Of a DNA stretch of 64,000 bases, positions 38,314 through 47,168 are shown one piece after another. Numbering within the stretch: position 1 is the first letter of the stretch; each line of letters starts with the position of its first letter. The stretch is taken from assembly GCF_021596945.1 (NCBI RefSeq), contig NZ_CP063779.1, forward strand, positions 3,508,001 through 3,572,000, written 5' to 3'. The DNA is from Mongoliitalea daihaiensis. GTDB taxonomy: Bacteria > Bacteroidota > Bacteroidia > Cytophagales > Cyclobacteriaceae. The position numbers and the translations under genes were made by a program. The notes beneath the pieces were generated by a model. It saw nothing but the letters and a program-made list of their open reading frames with translations. It had not been told where the DNA came from and made no database searches.

Positions 38314-39015
38314 ATGGCAGCTAAGGATCGCGAGAAAAAAGAAAAATTGATTTTAGACGGAGCAATCAAACTCTTCAACACCAAAGGTTATACGGCGACA
38401 AAAATGGAGGATGTCGCCAAACAAGCCAAAATCAGCAAAGGGCTCACCTATTTTTATTTTAAGAACAAGGAGGATTTGTATATGGCTGTAACCAAAAAAG
38501 CCTTTGATGAGCTTCGGGCGGTATTCCGAGAAGTGTACAAAGTTAAGGGTCGTACAGGCATGGAAATGCTGACCGAATTGACTGGAAAGTACATCGACTT
38601 TGTCTTAGAAAATAGAATGCTGAATGAGGCTATTTTAAATTTTATGAATCTAGTTCAAATGTATAATAAAGAGGAGTTGAGAAGCGCTATCCATCCCTTG
38701 ATTTTAGAAAGCGAGCATTTTCAGAAACTTCTAGAAATACAGCATGATTGTGGGAAGTTGGGTATTCAGATGGTTTCATTAGGAATAAAGGATGGCAGTA
38801 TTCGTCCCGAATTGCAGGCCGAAATCACATTTTATACCATATGGAGCATGTTGATTGGTTTCGAGCGCCTTTCAGGGCCTGTGGATTACGAAGGTAAAGA
38901 TTTGAAAATTCACCTTGAAAATTGGAAGCCTGGCTTTATTAAATTGATGCAGGAAATGCTTAAAGGAACCATTCAGGCCTCCAAACCTAAGGTTGTTCAA
39001 GCCTCTTTATTTTAA
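38314..39015 (+). CDS. TetR/AcrR-family transcriptional regulator
   Basis: A 233-residue regulator. The open frame begins at a TTG (38293), but that lies in the operator/promoter; ATG 38314 gives MAAKDREKKEKLILDGAIKLF, the usual TetR start. The HTH is at about 25-60: GYTATKMEDVAKQAKISKGLTYFYFKNKEDLY. The C-terminal ligand/dimer domain is helical and has no recognised ligand pattern. A perfect palindrome over its promoter suggests self-repression. No co-directed target gene follows, so its regulon is elsewhere or is only itself. Confidence 0.9.
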   Translation: MAAKDREKKEKLILDGAIKLFNTKGYTATKMEDVAKQAKISKGLTYFYFKNKEDLYMAVTKKAFDELRAVFREVYKVKGRTGMEMLTELTGKYIDFVLENRMLNEAILNFMNLVQMYNKEELRSAIHPLILESEHFQKLLEIQHDCGKLGIQMVSLGIKDGSIRPELQAEITFYTIWSMLIGFERLSGPVDYEGKDLKIHLENWKPGFIKLMQEMLKGTIQASKPKVVQASLF

Positions 39016-39061
39016 AAGCAACAAGTGCTGATTGAGATTTGAAATTTTGAAGCTTGACAAA

Positions 39062-39079
39062 GAGGAGTTGCAATCCTCC
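39062..39079. repeat. Small palindrome with TGC centre (REP-like)
   Basis: GAGGAGTTGCAATCCTCC has near-complementary arms around TGC. It is of the same kind as the four hairpins at 45316-45487. It stands in a roughly 210-base intergenic stretch that also contains heptamers (TTTCTAG, CTTCTAA, TTTCTCG at about 39188-39208). Confidence 0.5.
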
Positions 39080-39224
39080 TACCCGGATTAATTGTCATTC
39101 TAAAAAATCTTGTTCCAAGTTACATCCGGACTTACGGAGACACCTGTTTAGAGCTAGCTATAAGTATTTTGAAGCTTGGAATACTCGTTTCTAGCTTCTA
39201 ATTTCTCGTCTCCTTCTTTATTGT

Positions 39225-40133
39225 TCACTCTATTTCCCTCAGTTCCACCTTGACTGCTTCGTTTTTTGGGATGATGCTTCCTCCTACATTTTCAGCTATG
39301 TAATAGGTGATTTGGGCTCCAAAAAGAAAAATCACTACTGAATAATAAACCCATATGAGTAGAATTACCAAAGAACCTGCAGCTCCGTAGGTACTTCCAA
39401 GGTTGGAATTGCCTAAATAGATCCCAATCAAATACTTGCCTACCCCAAATAATACCATGGTGACGATGGCGCCCATCCAAGTATCTTTCCAGCGTACCCG
39501 TGCATCTGGTAGTATTTTATACATCAGAGCAAAGATAACCACAAACAAGGCTTGAGCTAAAGCAAAATGTGCTACTGCGGCAAAATTGAAGGGTAAATCC
39601 ACGATCAAATAATCCGCCAAGTAATTATTGATGATTACAAAAATGGCATCCAAAATCAAGGAAATCAAAAGAATAAAGCCAATGGAAGCTACCAATGAGA
39701 AACTTAAGAGCCGATTAACAGCAAATTTTATCAAGCCTTTCTGAGGTTTGGCTTTGATATGCCAAATGTGATTGATGGCATTCTGTAAACTCACAAAAAC
39801 GGTGGTCGCGCTAAATGCAAGCAAGAGAAATGCTACAAAATTGGAAATCATATTGGAGCTGCTACCCTCAAAATTATCTAAAATTTCCTCCAAGGTTTCT
39901 CGACTCTCAGGTCCTGCGAGCTCTTCTATCTGATGAAGGATTTCAAATTTAATTTCACTTTCCGTGTACAGGGTAGCCCCAATATTTAAAATGATGATTA
40001 ACAAGGCTGGCAAACTGAAAATTGTGTAAAAAGCTGTTCCAGCTGCTAGTCCCATTGATTCTCCAGAAAAGAAATCCTTCACCGTATCCCTCAAAATTTG
40101 GTATACCGTTAGTTTTCTTATTTTTTCGATCAT
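39225..40133 (-). CDS. YihY/BrkB-family inner membrane protein
   Basis: A 302-residue membrane protein with six helices. Seen: the LAAGTAFYTIFSLPALLIIIL first helix motif, NAINHIWHIKAKPQKGLIKFAVNR in the middle, and GAAGSLVILLIWVYYSVVIFLFGAQI near the end, all standard for the family (formerly, and wrongly, called RNase BN). Its function is unresolved, perhaps envelope-related. ATG 40133 is preferred over 40151: it leaves a 2-base gap to the upstream reductase stop rather than an overlap. Its TGA stop lies in a heptamer-like GAGTGAAC. Confidence 0.9.
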   Translation of the reverse strand: MIEKIRKLTVYQILRDTVKDFFSGESMGLAAGTAFYTIFSLPALLIIILNIGATLYTESEIKFEILHQIEELAGPESRETLEEILDNFEGSSSNMISNFVAFLLLAFSATTVFVSLQNAINHIWHIKAKPQKGLIKFAVNRLLSFSLVASIGFILLISLILDAIFVIINNYLADYLIVDLPFNFAAVAHFALAQALFVVIFALMYKILPDARVRWKDTWMGAIVTMVLFGVGKYLIGIYLGNSNLGSTYGAAGSLVILLIWVYYSVVIFLFGAQITYYIAENVGGSIIPKNEAVKVELREIE

Positions 40134-40135
40134 AG

Positions 40136-41092
40136 TTATTCTTTTTCCCATAGGTCTTCCAAGGAATATGGGCTCCTGGGACCTGTGTAAAAAGTACCGT
40201 CGATAAATCGATACTTGGTGTCAATGTTCTTTAATGTTTCCATATCGTTTGCTTCAATTACAATAGCCCCTGCTGCCAAATTTTCATGGATTCGTTCCTG
40301 ATTGATGGATTTTGGAATTACGGCAATTCCCCTTGCTACATGATAAGCAATCAATAACTGTGCCGCAGAGCATGCATATTTAGAAGCCAACTCTTGAATG
40401 AGCGCATGCTGGAGTAAACTGGGTTCATCTGCTTTTTTGATGGAAGAAGAGCGATCGCCCGAGCCTAGTGGAGAGTAAGCCGTCATCAGCATACCATGCT
40501 CCTTGCAGAACTTTACCAGCGTATCTTGGGGTAAAAAAGGATGCATTTCTACCTGATTCATTTCTGGCGCTACTTTACATGTTTTCAGGATTTCGTTCAA
40601 CTTACTGCTGTTAAAATTAGAAACTCCAATATGCTTGGTGAGTCCATTTGCGAAACAAGCTTCCATCCCTTCCCAAGTTTGTTCTAAGGGAACATCCTGA
40701 TAGGTATAGTACTCCTCCCTGTTTTGGGCAAACTCCACCCCTTTCTTAAAGCTTACAGGCCAATGAATCAAATATAAATCCAAATAATCCAAGCGAAGAT
40801 CGCGGAGAGTTTCTTTCAAACCTACTTCCACGTCTTCCAAGCGATGATTGGAGTTCCATAGCTTGGACGTAACAAACAATTCCTCTCGCCTGACAATGCC
40901 ATCCGAAAATGCTTTGGTGAAGGCCTGCCCTACTTCTGATTGATTATTGTAAATCGCCGCACAATCAATGTGTCTATAGCCTGCTTCTAAGGCCCATAAA
41001 ACTGCCTGATATACTTGTCCCGGTTTAGATTTCCATGTTCCTAAACCGATTATGGGTAGTTGGTCTCCGTTATTAAACGCTAGTGTTTTCAT
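40136..41092 (-). CDS. Aldo/keto reductase
   Basis: An NADPH-dependent (beta/alpha)8-barrel reductase of 318 residues. The catalytic tetrad is visible: Asp in GYRHIDCAAIY, Tyr in the same segment (AAIYNNQSEVG), Lys in TSKLWNSNHR, and His in YLIHWPVSF. The cofactor motif IPKSINQERIHENL is near the C-terminus. It resembles the AKR1/AKR4-type alcohol dehydrogenase/aldose reductase branch. The substrate is probably a range of aldehydes and sugars. The BrkB gene follows 2 bases after its stop, so they are likely co-transcribed, with no obvious functional tie. Confidence 0.92.
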   Translation of the reverse strand: MKTLAFNNGDQLPIIGLGTWKSKPGQVYQAVLWALEAGYRHIDCAAIYNNQSEVGQAFTKAFSDGIVRREELFVTSKLWNSNHRLEDVEVGLKETLRDLRLDYLDLYLIHWPVSFKKGVEFAQNREEYYTYQDVPLEQTWEGMEACFANGLTKHIGVSNFNSSKLNEILKTCKVAPEMNQVEMHPFLPQDTLVKFCKEHGMLMTAYSPLGSGDRSSSIKKADEPSLLQHALIQELASKYACSAAQLLIAYHVARGIAVIPKSINQERIHENLAAGAIVIEANDMETLKNIDTKYRFIDGTFYTGPRSPYSLEDLWEKE

Positions 41093-41206
41093 AGGTTAAG
41101 TAGTAGGTAGTAAAGTTAGCATTTTAAGTCGTAATATGTTTGAAAGTTTACATGACTTGATGTAGACATCTGTGAGCGTAAACTTCAAGTGAGCCAATTA
41201 TTCACC

Positions 41207-42589
41207 CTAAAATTTAAATTTCTCCAGATACTTTTTGAAGCGGTTCATCACCCAAAGATGGATTCTTGCCTGCGTATTCACATAAATAAACCAAGGCAAT
41301 CGAGGAACAAATTCATGAATGGCGGAAATCATATATTTCCCTCCCATGACTTCCCTAAATTCCAACCATCCGTAATCATACCGCTTGACCAGCCATCCTC
41401 CAGTAATATAAAAAAGCTGTCGTTTCATATCGCTGCGATCAGGAATGAGCGTCAGTTGGAGCATAGGTTTGGGGAAGTTCAATAGATGAAAGCCAATATC
41501 CCCTCTGCTATTTTCCTTGGCATTGATTAGAAAACTAAAAAAGGTCGGTAACCAAACTTTGTATCGATTGGCAACCCACAAAGCACTTTGATGCCGCGTA
41601 TTGGGGAGGCGTTGGATACTTCGAACAGTATTTTTATCGCCTGCAAAGGATTTAAAAGGAGGTAATGCCGGTAATTTCGCATCCGGATCCAATGCCTTTT
41701 TTGCAGCAGTATTATAGTCTAAGTAGTCAATATCTTTTTCCCGAAAAGCCAAGTGATCTGAAACCGTGAGGGTGTGTTTCAGACTTTCCACCAGAGGGGA
41801 TACCAAAGACATAGGGGTTTTACCAAAATAGGAAACCCAAAGCTTGGAAAAACCTACGGAAAATACCGGAACGGATACAATCCAGCGTTTTTTGCCCATT
41901 GCCTTCGCCGTCATTTCCAACATGCCTTTGTAGGTTAGGATTTCGGGCGAACCGATTTCAAATGCGCGTCCATAGACATTAGGATTACCCAAACAACTAT
42001 CCATGATAGTCAGCGCATCTTCCAAAGAGATGGCTTGCGTTTCGGATTGGGTCCATTGGGGACACACTAGAACAGGAAGCTTTTGTACCAAATGATACAT
42101 CATATCAAAAGAGGAACCTCCTGGACCAACAATTATACCCGCTCTGAGGGCAGTTACTGGAACTCCCTTCGATGCGAGGGTTTCTTCTACTTCCAGTCGA
42201 CTGCGCAAATGGATGGAGATGGCCTCCAACTCTAAATCTTTGGGTAAAATACCTCCTAAATATAAAATTTGCTCAATTTTATTGGCTGCAGCAGCTCTCG
42301 CAAAATTATCTGCCAATAATAAATCCGTATCCTGAAAGCTACCCTGATTGAGGCGGGTAGATGCAGACATGGAATGAATCAAATAAATAGCATAGTCAAT
42401 ACCCTCAAGAGCTTCAATTGTTGAAGTGATGGAAAATAGCTCCACCTGCTTCCAAGTGACCCCATCTACCACCGGCTGTACAGCCTCTCTTCTGCTGAGA
42501 GCCACGATGTCATAGCGGTCTTTAAATCGATCGATAAACCATCTTCCGATGTAACCTCCTGCACCTGCTATGGCTATTTTCTTTTTCAT
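41207..42589 (-). CDS. NAD(P)-binding SDR protein with a C-terminal DUF2867 domain
   Basis: A 460-residue protein. The N-terminal atypical SDR domain begins IAIAGAGGYIGRWFIDRF (GxxGxxG), with YLIHSMSASTRLNQGSF and LRAGIIVGPGGSSFDMMYHLV, typical of the complex-I-NDUFA9/YbjT-like group. The last 150 residues match the DUF2867 pattern (FHLLNFPKPMLQLTLIPD, GGWLVKRYDYGWLEFREVMGGKY). Relatives with both domains are commonly annotated NAD(P)H-binding oxidoreductase; the reaction is unknown. The gene begins immediately after the stop of the FAD oxidoreductase gene (no gap), so the two should act together. Confidence 0.87.
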   Translation of the reverse strand: MKKKIAIAGAGGYIGRWFIDRFKDRYDIVALSRREAVQPVVDGVTWKQVELFSITSTIEALEGIDYAIYLIHSMSASTRLNQGSFQDTDLLLADNFARAAAANKIEQILYLGGILPKDLELEAISIHLRSRLEVEETLASKGVPVTALRAGIIVGPGGSSFDMMYHLVQKLPVLVCPQWTQSETQAISLEDALTIMDSCLGNPNVYGRAFEIGSPEILTYKGMLEMTAKAMGKKRWIVSVPVFSVGFSKLWVSYFGKTPMSLVSPLVESLKHTLTVSDHLAFREKDIDYLDYNTAAKKALDPDAKLPALPPFKSFAGDKNTVRSIQRLPNTRHQSALWVANRYKVWLPTFFSFLINAKENSRGDIGFHLLNFPKPMLQLTLIPDRSDMKRQLFYITGGWLVKRYDYGWLEFREVMGGKYMISAIHEFVPRLPWFIYVNTQARIHLWVMNRFKKYLEKFKF

Positions 42590-43843
42590 CTACAATGGAG
42601 GCTGTTCAGATAAAATCAAAGCTTCTGCAGCCCTTCTGCCAGAGGTCATTGCGGCATTAATAGAGGCATTCAGCATATAGTCCCCTGCTAAAAAGACTCC
42701 ATCCATCAATTTGGCTTGGGTTGGTGTAATATCACCCTTCATATCCTGTACATCGGGTAAAGCTTCAGTTAGTTCGTACGTTGTGACATGCTCAAAATAA
42801 GAAGCCGAGATACCTGTCAACGCTTCCAACTCTATTCCAATCATAGAGATCAGTTGCTCATTATTTTTTACAGGTTGAACCACAGAAACAGAAAGCAGTG
42901 CTTTGCCTTTTGGTGCATAGGCTTTGCTTACATCTGTCATGAATACCAGGTTATTTATGATAAACTGAGGATCAGTAACCAATGAAATCATTGGACTTGC
43001 AGTAAAGGAATGATCTAGTGCAAAATATACGTTGATTACTTTTCTGTAAGGATTCACTTGCCCACTCATTTGGGGTATAAGCTTATCCGGTCTACATGCA
43101 ACAATGACTTTTTTCGCCTCAATCACTTCTCCATTTTGAAGTGCAATGGTAGTTCCTTGAATACTTTCTACTGGCGTATTCAACCGGATTTCCGTTGTTC
43201 TCAGCTTGCTTTTTAACTGTTCCGAAATCTGCCCCATACCTTTTTCTGGTACTGCGGCATGTCCCAAAGCAAACATCTTAAAGACAAATTTAAACATCCT
43301 GGAAGAAGTGCTCAGGTCATTTTCCAAGAAAATACCTTTGAAAAAGGGTTTAAAAAAATTGTTGATGATGATATCTGAAAAACCATATTCTTTCAGAAAT
43401 TGAAGCGTCGGTTGAGATTCTTCTGCAAATATTTCCTCATCTGAAAGACCTTTCAACTTATTGGTAAGGGTAAATATTTTGACCTTATCGGTCAAACTGC
43501 CTACTTCCGAGAAAGCCATTCCAAAGAGTTTCATAGGATCCCGTAAAGGATCATGAATGGCGAAACTACTGCCCGGTTTTAACACAATTGCTCCTGGAGC
43601 AAATTTTTTCAATTGAAGGGAATCGTAATCCAAATAACGCTGAGCCTCCGGATAGGCCGTATTCAATACTTGGAATCCTCTGTCGCAAAGAAATCCTTTG
43701 ACAGCATCTGTGCGCACACGTCCCCCTACTCCATCGGATGCTTCTAAAATCAGTGGTGTATATCCAGCCTTTTCTAACTCAAACGCTGCTATCAGTCCTG
43801 ATAGTCCAGCGCCTATGATACAAACGGGTTTTTGTTCGTGCAT
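42590..43843 (-). CDS. FAD-dependent amine-oxidase/desaturase-like oxidoreductase
   Basis: A 417-residue flavoprotein of the NAD(P)/FAD-dependent amine oxidase family (relatives: protoporphyrinogen oxidase, carotenoid desaturases). Seen: CIIGAGLSGLIAAFELEKAGY (GxGxxG), EASDGVGGRVRTD (GG doublet), and the C-terminal FAD-contact motif GVFLAGDYMLNASINAAMTSGRRAAEAL. The length is near the 420-residue plant/cyanobacterial oxidoreductase type. The substrate is unknown. It abuts the SDR/DUF2867 gene, suggesting a two-step conversion of a hydrophobic compound, possibly an isoprenoid. It is the upstream gene of the pair. Confidence 0.88.
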   Translation of the reverse strand: MHEQKPVCIIGAGLSGLIAAFELEKAGYTPLILEASDGVGGRVRTDAVKGFLCDRGFQVLNTAYPEAQRYLDYDSLQLKKFAPGAIVLKPGSSFAIHDPLRDPMKLFGMAFSEVGSLTDKVKIFTLTNKLKGLSDEEIFAEESQPTLQFLKEYGFSDIIINNFFKPFFKGIFLENDLSTSSRMFKFVFKMFALGHAAVPEKGMGQISEQLKSKLRTTEIRLNTPVESIQGTTIALQNGEVIEAKKVIVACRPDKLIPQMSGQVNPYRKVINVYFALDHSFTASPMISLVTDPQFIINNLVFMTDVSKAYAPKGKALLSVSVVQPVKNNEQLISMIGIELEALTGISASYFEHVTTYELTEALPDVQDMKGDITPTQAKLMDGVFLAGDYMLNASINAAMTSGRRAAEALILSEQPPL

Positions 43844-44002
43844 GTGTTTAAATATATGAAGATATGACCAAAATTAATGCATTTTGTTTGATATCATACG
43901 GGAACTTGCTACCAACCGATTAAATAATCATTCATTTAATCCTGTAATTTTCTCAAAAAACGGGGGATATTTTGGTACTTTCGATCATTCATCAACAGAT
44001 CC

Positions 44003-45226
44003 ATGATACGAAAAATCTTTCTTTACATTTGTTTGCTCGGCATAAGTTTGCAAAGCAGCATATACGCACAAATCTATTTTCCTCCAGCAGGTCAATGGGC
44101 AGAAAAAAATCCTCAAGAGCTGAATGTATCTGCTGCTAAACTTGCCGATGCCATTCGCTTTGCGCAGGCAATCGAAAGCACCCAAGATCCCAATCTCAAA
44201 TTGGCGCATTACCAGTCTGCTTTTGGTCGGGAACCTTTTGGTTATCCTGTTGGTCCTATGAAAGATAGAGGAGCGTCCACAGGTTTGATTATTTACAAGG
44301 GCTATATCATCGGAAAATGGGGAGACCCAGATCGAGTAGACTTGACTTTTTCAGTAGCTAAAAGCATCCTATCCACCACAGCGGGCTTAGCAGTAGATGC
44401 TGGATTGATCCGTTCAGAAAAAGATTTGGTGTATCCTTACATGGCACCTATCATCCCCTACAACCCTGCTCAAACCCTGCAGAATAAAGCCGATCATATG
44501 TTTCAAGAAGATGTTTTTGATTTGTTTGCGGGAGAACATAATCGAAAAATTACCTGGGAACATTTGCTGAGACAAACATCCGATTGGGAGGGTTCCCTTT
44601 GGGGAAAACCTGATTGGGCAGATAGGCCTACGGGTAGTTCCATGGACTGGCTAACGCGAGAAAGACATGAACCTGGAACAGTCTATAAGTACAATGATAC
44701 TCGCGTAAATGTCCTGGCATTGGCTTTGTTGAATGTTTGGAGACGTCCGTTGCCTGTGGTCTTAAAAGAGCGGGTGATGGATAAAATCGGTGCGAGTCCT
44801 ACTTGGAGATGGACAGGATATGAGAATTCATTTGTAATTATGGACGGGCAAATTGTACAATCTGTCAGTGGTGGTTCGCATTGGGGAGGTGGCTTGTTTA
44901 TTTCTGCTTACGATCAAGCAAGATTTGGATACCTTACCTTGCGTAACGGGAAGTGGAATGGTGAACAAATTGTCTCTGAAGCTTGGATAAACAAATCCAA
45001 AACTCCAACCTCTGTTCAGACCAATTATGGTTTTATGAATTATTTCCTAAATACAGATAAAAAAGAAATCCCTAGTGCACCCGAATCAGCCTTTTATCAC
45101 CTTGGTGCAGGTACCAATATGGTGTATGTAGATCCTGAAAATGAACTAGTAATCGTAGCTCGGTGGATCAACAACAATGAAAAAGCTGCATTGGTGGAGA
45201 AGGTATTGGAGGCGATCGAGAAGTGA
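44003..45226 (+). CDS. Serine hydrolase, class C beta-lactamase fold, exported
   Basis: A 407-residue penicillin-binding-protein/beta-lactamase-fold hydrolase. The signal peptide is MIRKIFLYICLLGISLQSSIYAQ. The nucleophile motif SxxK is SVAK (in TFSVAKSILSTTAG), the YxN motif is in YKYNDTR, and the third motif is probably HLGAGTN rather than KTG. Most such Bacteroidota proteins are esterases or D-amino-peptidases, and resistance should not be inferred. Expected in the periplasm or outer membrane. It is likely monocistronic, followed by a 310-base repeat-rich gap. Confidence 0.88.
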   Translation: MIRKIFLYICLLGISLQSSIYAQIYFPPAGQWAEKNPQELNVSAAKLADAIRFAQAIESTQDPNLKLAHYQSAFGREPFGYPVGPMKDRGASTGLIIYKGYIIGKWGDPDRVDLTFSVAKSILSTTAGLAVDAGLIRSEKDLVYPYMAPIIPYNPAQTLQNKADHMFQEDVFDLFAGEHNRKITWEHLLRQTSDWEGSLWGKPDWADRPTGSSMDWLTRERHEPGTVYKYNDTRVNVLALALLNVWRRPLPVVLKERVMDKIGASPTWRWTGYENSFVIMDGQIVQSVSGGSHWGGGLFISAYDQARFGYLTLRNGKWNGEQIVSEAWINKSKTPTSVQTNYGFMNYFLNTDKKEIPSAPESAFYHLGAGTNMVYVDPENELVIVARWINNNEKAALVEKVLEAIEK

Positions 45227-45315
45227 AGCTAAAATAAGGTAGAAATAAGAATTAAAATAATTTGAGATGAGATACGAATCAAAAGACAAGATTTAAAGGA
45301 GCTGTCCAGGCTGTT

Positions 45316-45487
45316 CGAGATTTGCAATCTAGAACTTGGGATAAGGGGGATTTGCAATCCCCTTTGGTTTATTGGTTTGTTACCTCAAATTGTTTCCGAC
45401 TTAATTTTACTTTTTCTTAATCTATGACGTCAACTGTAGTGGGATTGCAAATCCCACATTATCTGTTTCCCGAAATTGCAAATTTCG
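45316..45487. repeat. Four small hairpins with TGC or GCA loops (REP-like cluster)
   Basis: Four palindromes have the common form ...ATT-(TGC or GCA)-AAT...: 45318-45330 (AGATT/AATCT), 45346-45362 (GGGGATT/AATCCCC), 45439-45457 (GTGGGATT/AATCCCAC) and 45471-45487 (CGAAATT/AATTTCG). Arms differ but the core is constant. No transposase is nearby. The remaining bases of this 310-base gap show no gene. Confidence 0.7.
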
Positions 45488-45493
45488 AGAAGC

Positions 45494-45563
45494 TTCACTG
45501 TTTACTATTCACTGCTCACTGTTCACTATCCACTGTTCACTGTCCACTGCTCACTCTCAACTT
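45494..45563. repeat. Tandem degenerate heptamers (TTCACTG class)
   Basis: Ten consecutive seven-base units: TTCACTG, TTTACTA, TTCACTG, CTCACTG, TTCACTA, TCCACTG, TTCACTG, TCCACTG, CTCACTC, TCAACTT. The array runs across the stop codon of the cysteine desulfurase gene. Confidence 0.88.
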
Positions 45564-46691
45564 CTCAACACATTCCCTGACAGCCTGAATAGCTATTTCA
45601 ATGTCTTCTTTGGTGGTGGACCAGCCTAGGGAGAAGCGAATGGATGCTTTGCCTTGCTCATCGCTTAGGCCCATGGCTTTGAGAACGTGTGAGGCTTTGG
45701 GAGTAATTGAAGAACAGGCAGAACCTGAACTGCAGGCGATGGTTTTATTGAGTTGAAAAAGCAAATCTTCCCCTTGTACCCCTTCAAATGCTAAGTTGCT
45801 GACATGTGGTAAACGATGGCTGACGCTGCCATTGATCGAGATACCGGGCAATTGACAGATCGCATTTTCAAGGGAATTACGTAGTTCCTCCATTTGGGTA
45901 GAATTACTACCTATGGACTTTCGGGCAATTTCAGCGGCTTTACCCATGCCTACAATGCCCGGAACATTCAATGTACCGCTCCGGAATCCTTTTTCATGGT
46001 TTCCTCCATCTAGGATCTGTTTAGGTTTGGCAAAAGTATCGTTGTGCCGTATGAATAAAGCTCCCACGCCTTTGGGGCCATAAAATTTATGGGCTGAAAG
46101 CGCCATCAAATGGCAATGGGAAGTTGTCACAGGGATTTTTCCTACACCTTGGACAGCATCGGTAAAAAGGATTACTCCATGCCTCTCAGCAATGGCAAAT
46201 ATTTCATCCATCGGGTGAATCAAGCCTGTTTCGTTATTTGCCCACATCAAGGCAATCATTTTGGTGTGAGGCCGCAGAGATGCTTGCAAAATTGACAAAT
46301 CGATCTCCCCTTTGCCATTCACTGGTAAATAGGTAACCTCTGCTCCCCAACTTTCCAAGGTTTGGAAGGTGTCTAAAACTGCCTTATGTTCGGTTAAACA
46401 GGTGATGTAATGTTGGCGTTCTCCCTCGAAATTGAAATAAGTTCCCTTGATGGCTTGGTTGATAGCCTCGGTCGCACCTGAAGTAAAAATGATTTCTTTG
46501 GGTTTGGCTCCGATGGCTTGAGCTACTCTTGCACGGGCCAACTCCACTGCCTCTTCTGCTATCCACCCATATGGGTGATGCTTGCTTGCCGCATTCCCGA
46601 AATGTTTGGTAAAAAAGGGAAGCATCTCCTCCAAAACTTCGGGATGACAGGGTGTAGTAGCATTGTAATCCAAGTAGATAGGTGCCTTCAT
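45537..46691 (-). CDS. Cysteine desulfurase, NifS/IscS-type
   Basis: A PLP enzyme of 384 residues that removes sulfur from cysteine as a protein persulfide for Fe-S clusters or thio-modification. Seen: YLDYNATTPCHPEVLEEM, TSGATEAINQAIKG, the Schiff-base lysine in LMALSAHKFYGPKGVGALF, and the mobile catalytic-cysteine loop in ACSSGSACSS. ATG 46691 is chosen over GTG 46703; it leaves one base to the arfB stop. iscU/sufE-type partners are not adjacent. The last residues (EKLRVSSGQ) and TGA lie in a heptamer array, so the native C-terminus seems to have been replaced or extended. Confidence 0.92.
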   Translation of the reverse strand: MKAPIYLDYNATTPCHPEVLEEMLPFFTKHFGNAASKHHPYGWIAEEAVELARARVAQAIGAKPKEIIFTSGATEAINQAIKGTYFNFEGERQHYITCLTEHKAVLDTFQTLESWGAEVTYLPVNGKGEIDLSILQASLRPHTKMIALMWANNETGLIHPMDEIFAIAERHGVILFTDAVQGVGKIPVTTSHCHLMALSAHKFYGPKGVGALFIRHNDTFAKPKQILDGGNHEKGFRSGTLNVPGIVGMGKAAEIARKSIGSNSTQMEELRNSLENAICQLPGISINGSVSHRLPHVSNLAFEGVQGEDLLFQLNKTIACSSGSACSSITPKASHVLKAMGLSDEQGKASIRFSLGWSTTKEDIEIAIQAVRECVEKLRVSSGQ

Positions 46692-46692
46692 C

Positions 46693-47106
46693 TCAATAAT
46701 CACTTCTCCATTTTTTCTTTTCAGATCGGGCCTTTTTTGCTTTCAACCGTTCCTCAACTGCTGCTTTGGAAGGCTTAGTTGCAATCCTCTTTTTTTTCTT
46801 TTCAAAAGCCTTGGTCAGCAGTTCATAAAACTTCCGAATGACCAGATCCTTATTTTGCAGTTGGGAGCGCTTTTCCTGACTTTGTAGGATGATGCCACCT
46901 GAAATATCAAGTTTAGAGCTCCATTTTTTCTGCAGTACTTCTTTTTCCTCTAGGTCCAAAACCTGCGATGCCAAAACGTTGAATTTCAGCTGTACTTTGG
47001 AATTGACTTTATTCACGTTTTGACCTCCGGGCCCAGAGGATCGGCTCATGATAAATTCAAATTCAGGATCAAATAAGCGTTGTTTTATTTTTTGTTGAAT
47101 ATGCAT
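46693..47106 (-). CDS. arfB: Alternative ribosome-rescue peptidyl-tRNA hydrolase ArfB (YaeJ/ICT1)
   Basis: A 137-residue single-domain release-factor homologue that hydrolyses peptidyl-tRNA on stalled ribosomes without a stop codon. The catalytic GGQ motif is in MSRSSGPGGQNVNKVNSKVQL. A lysine/arginine-rich C-terminal tail (KKKRIATKPSKAAVEERLKAKKARSEKKKW) follows, as needed to enter the empty mRNA channel. The length is right for ArfB, and there is no domain for codon recognition. It probably shares a transcript with the downstream cysteine desulfurase (1-base gap). Confidence 0.93.
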   Translation of the reverse strand: MHIQQKIKQRLFDPEFEFIMSRSSGPGGQNVNKVNSKVQLKFNVLASQVLDLEEKEVLQKKWSSKLDISGGIILQSQEKRSQLQNKDLVIRKFYELLTKAFEKKKKRIATKPSKAAVEERLKAKKARSEKKKWRSDY

Positions 47107-47168
47107 ACTGACAGGAAATAAGGATCATCCTTGAGTAGTAACTATCCTCAGTGGGAATAGTTCCAGTG

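Noticed and set aside
44003-45226. Antibiotic-resistance beta-lactamase
   Set aside because: It has the SxxK and YxN pattern of the fold but a diverged third motif; most such proteins are esterases or peptidases. Resistance is not supported.
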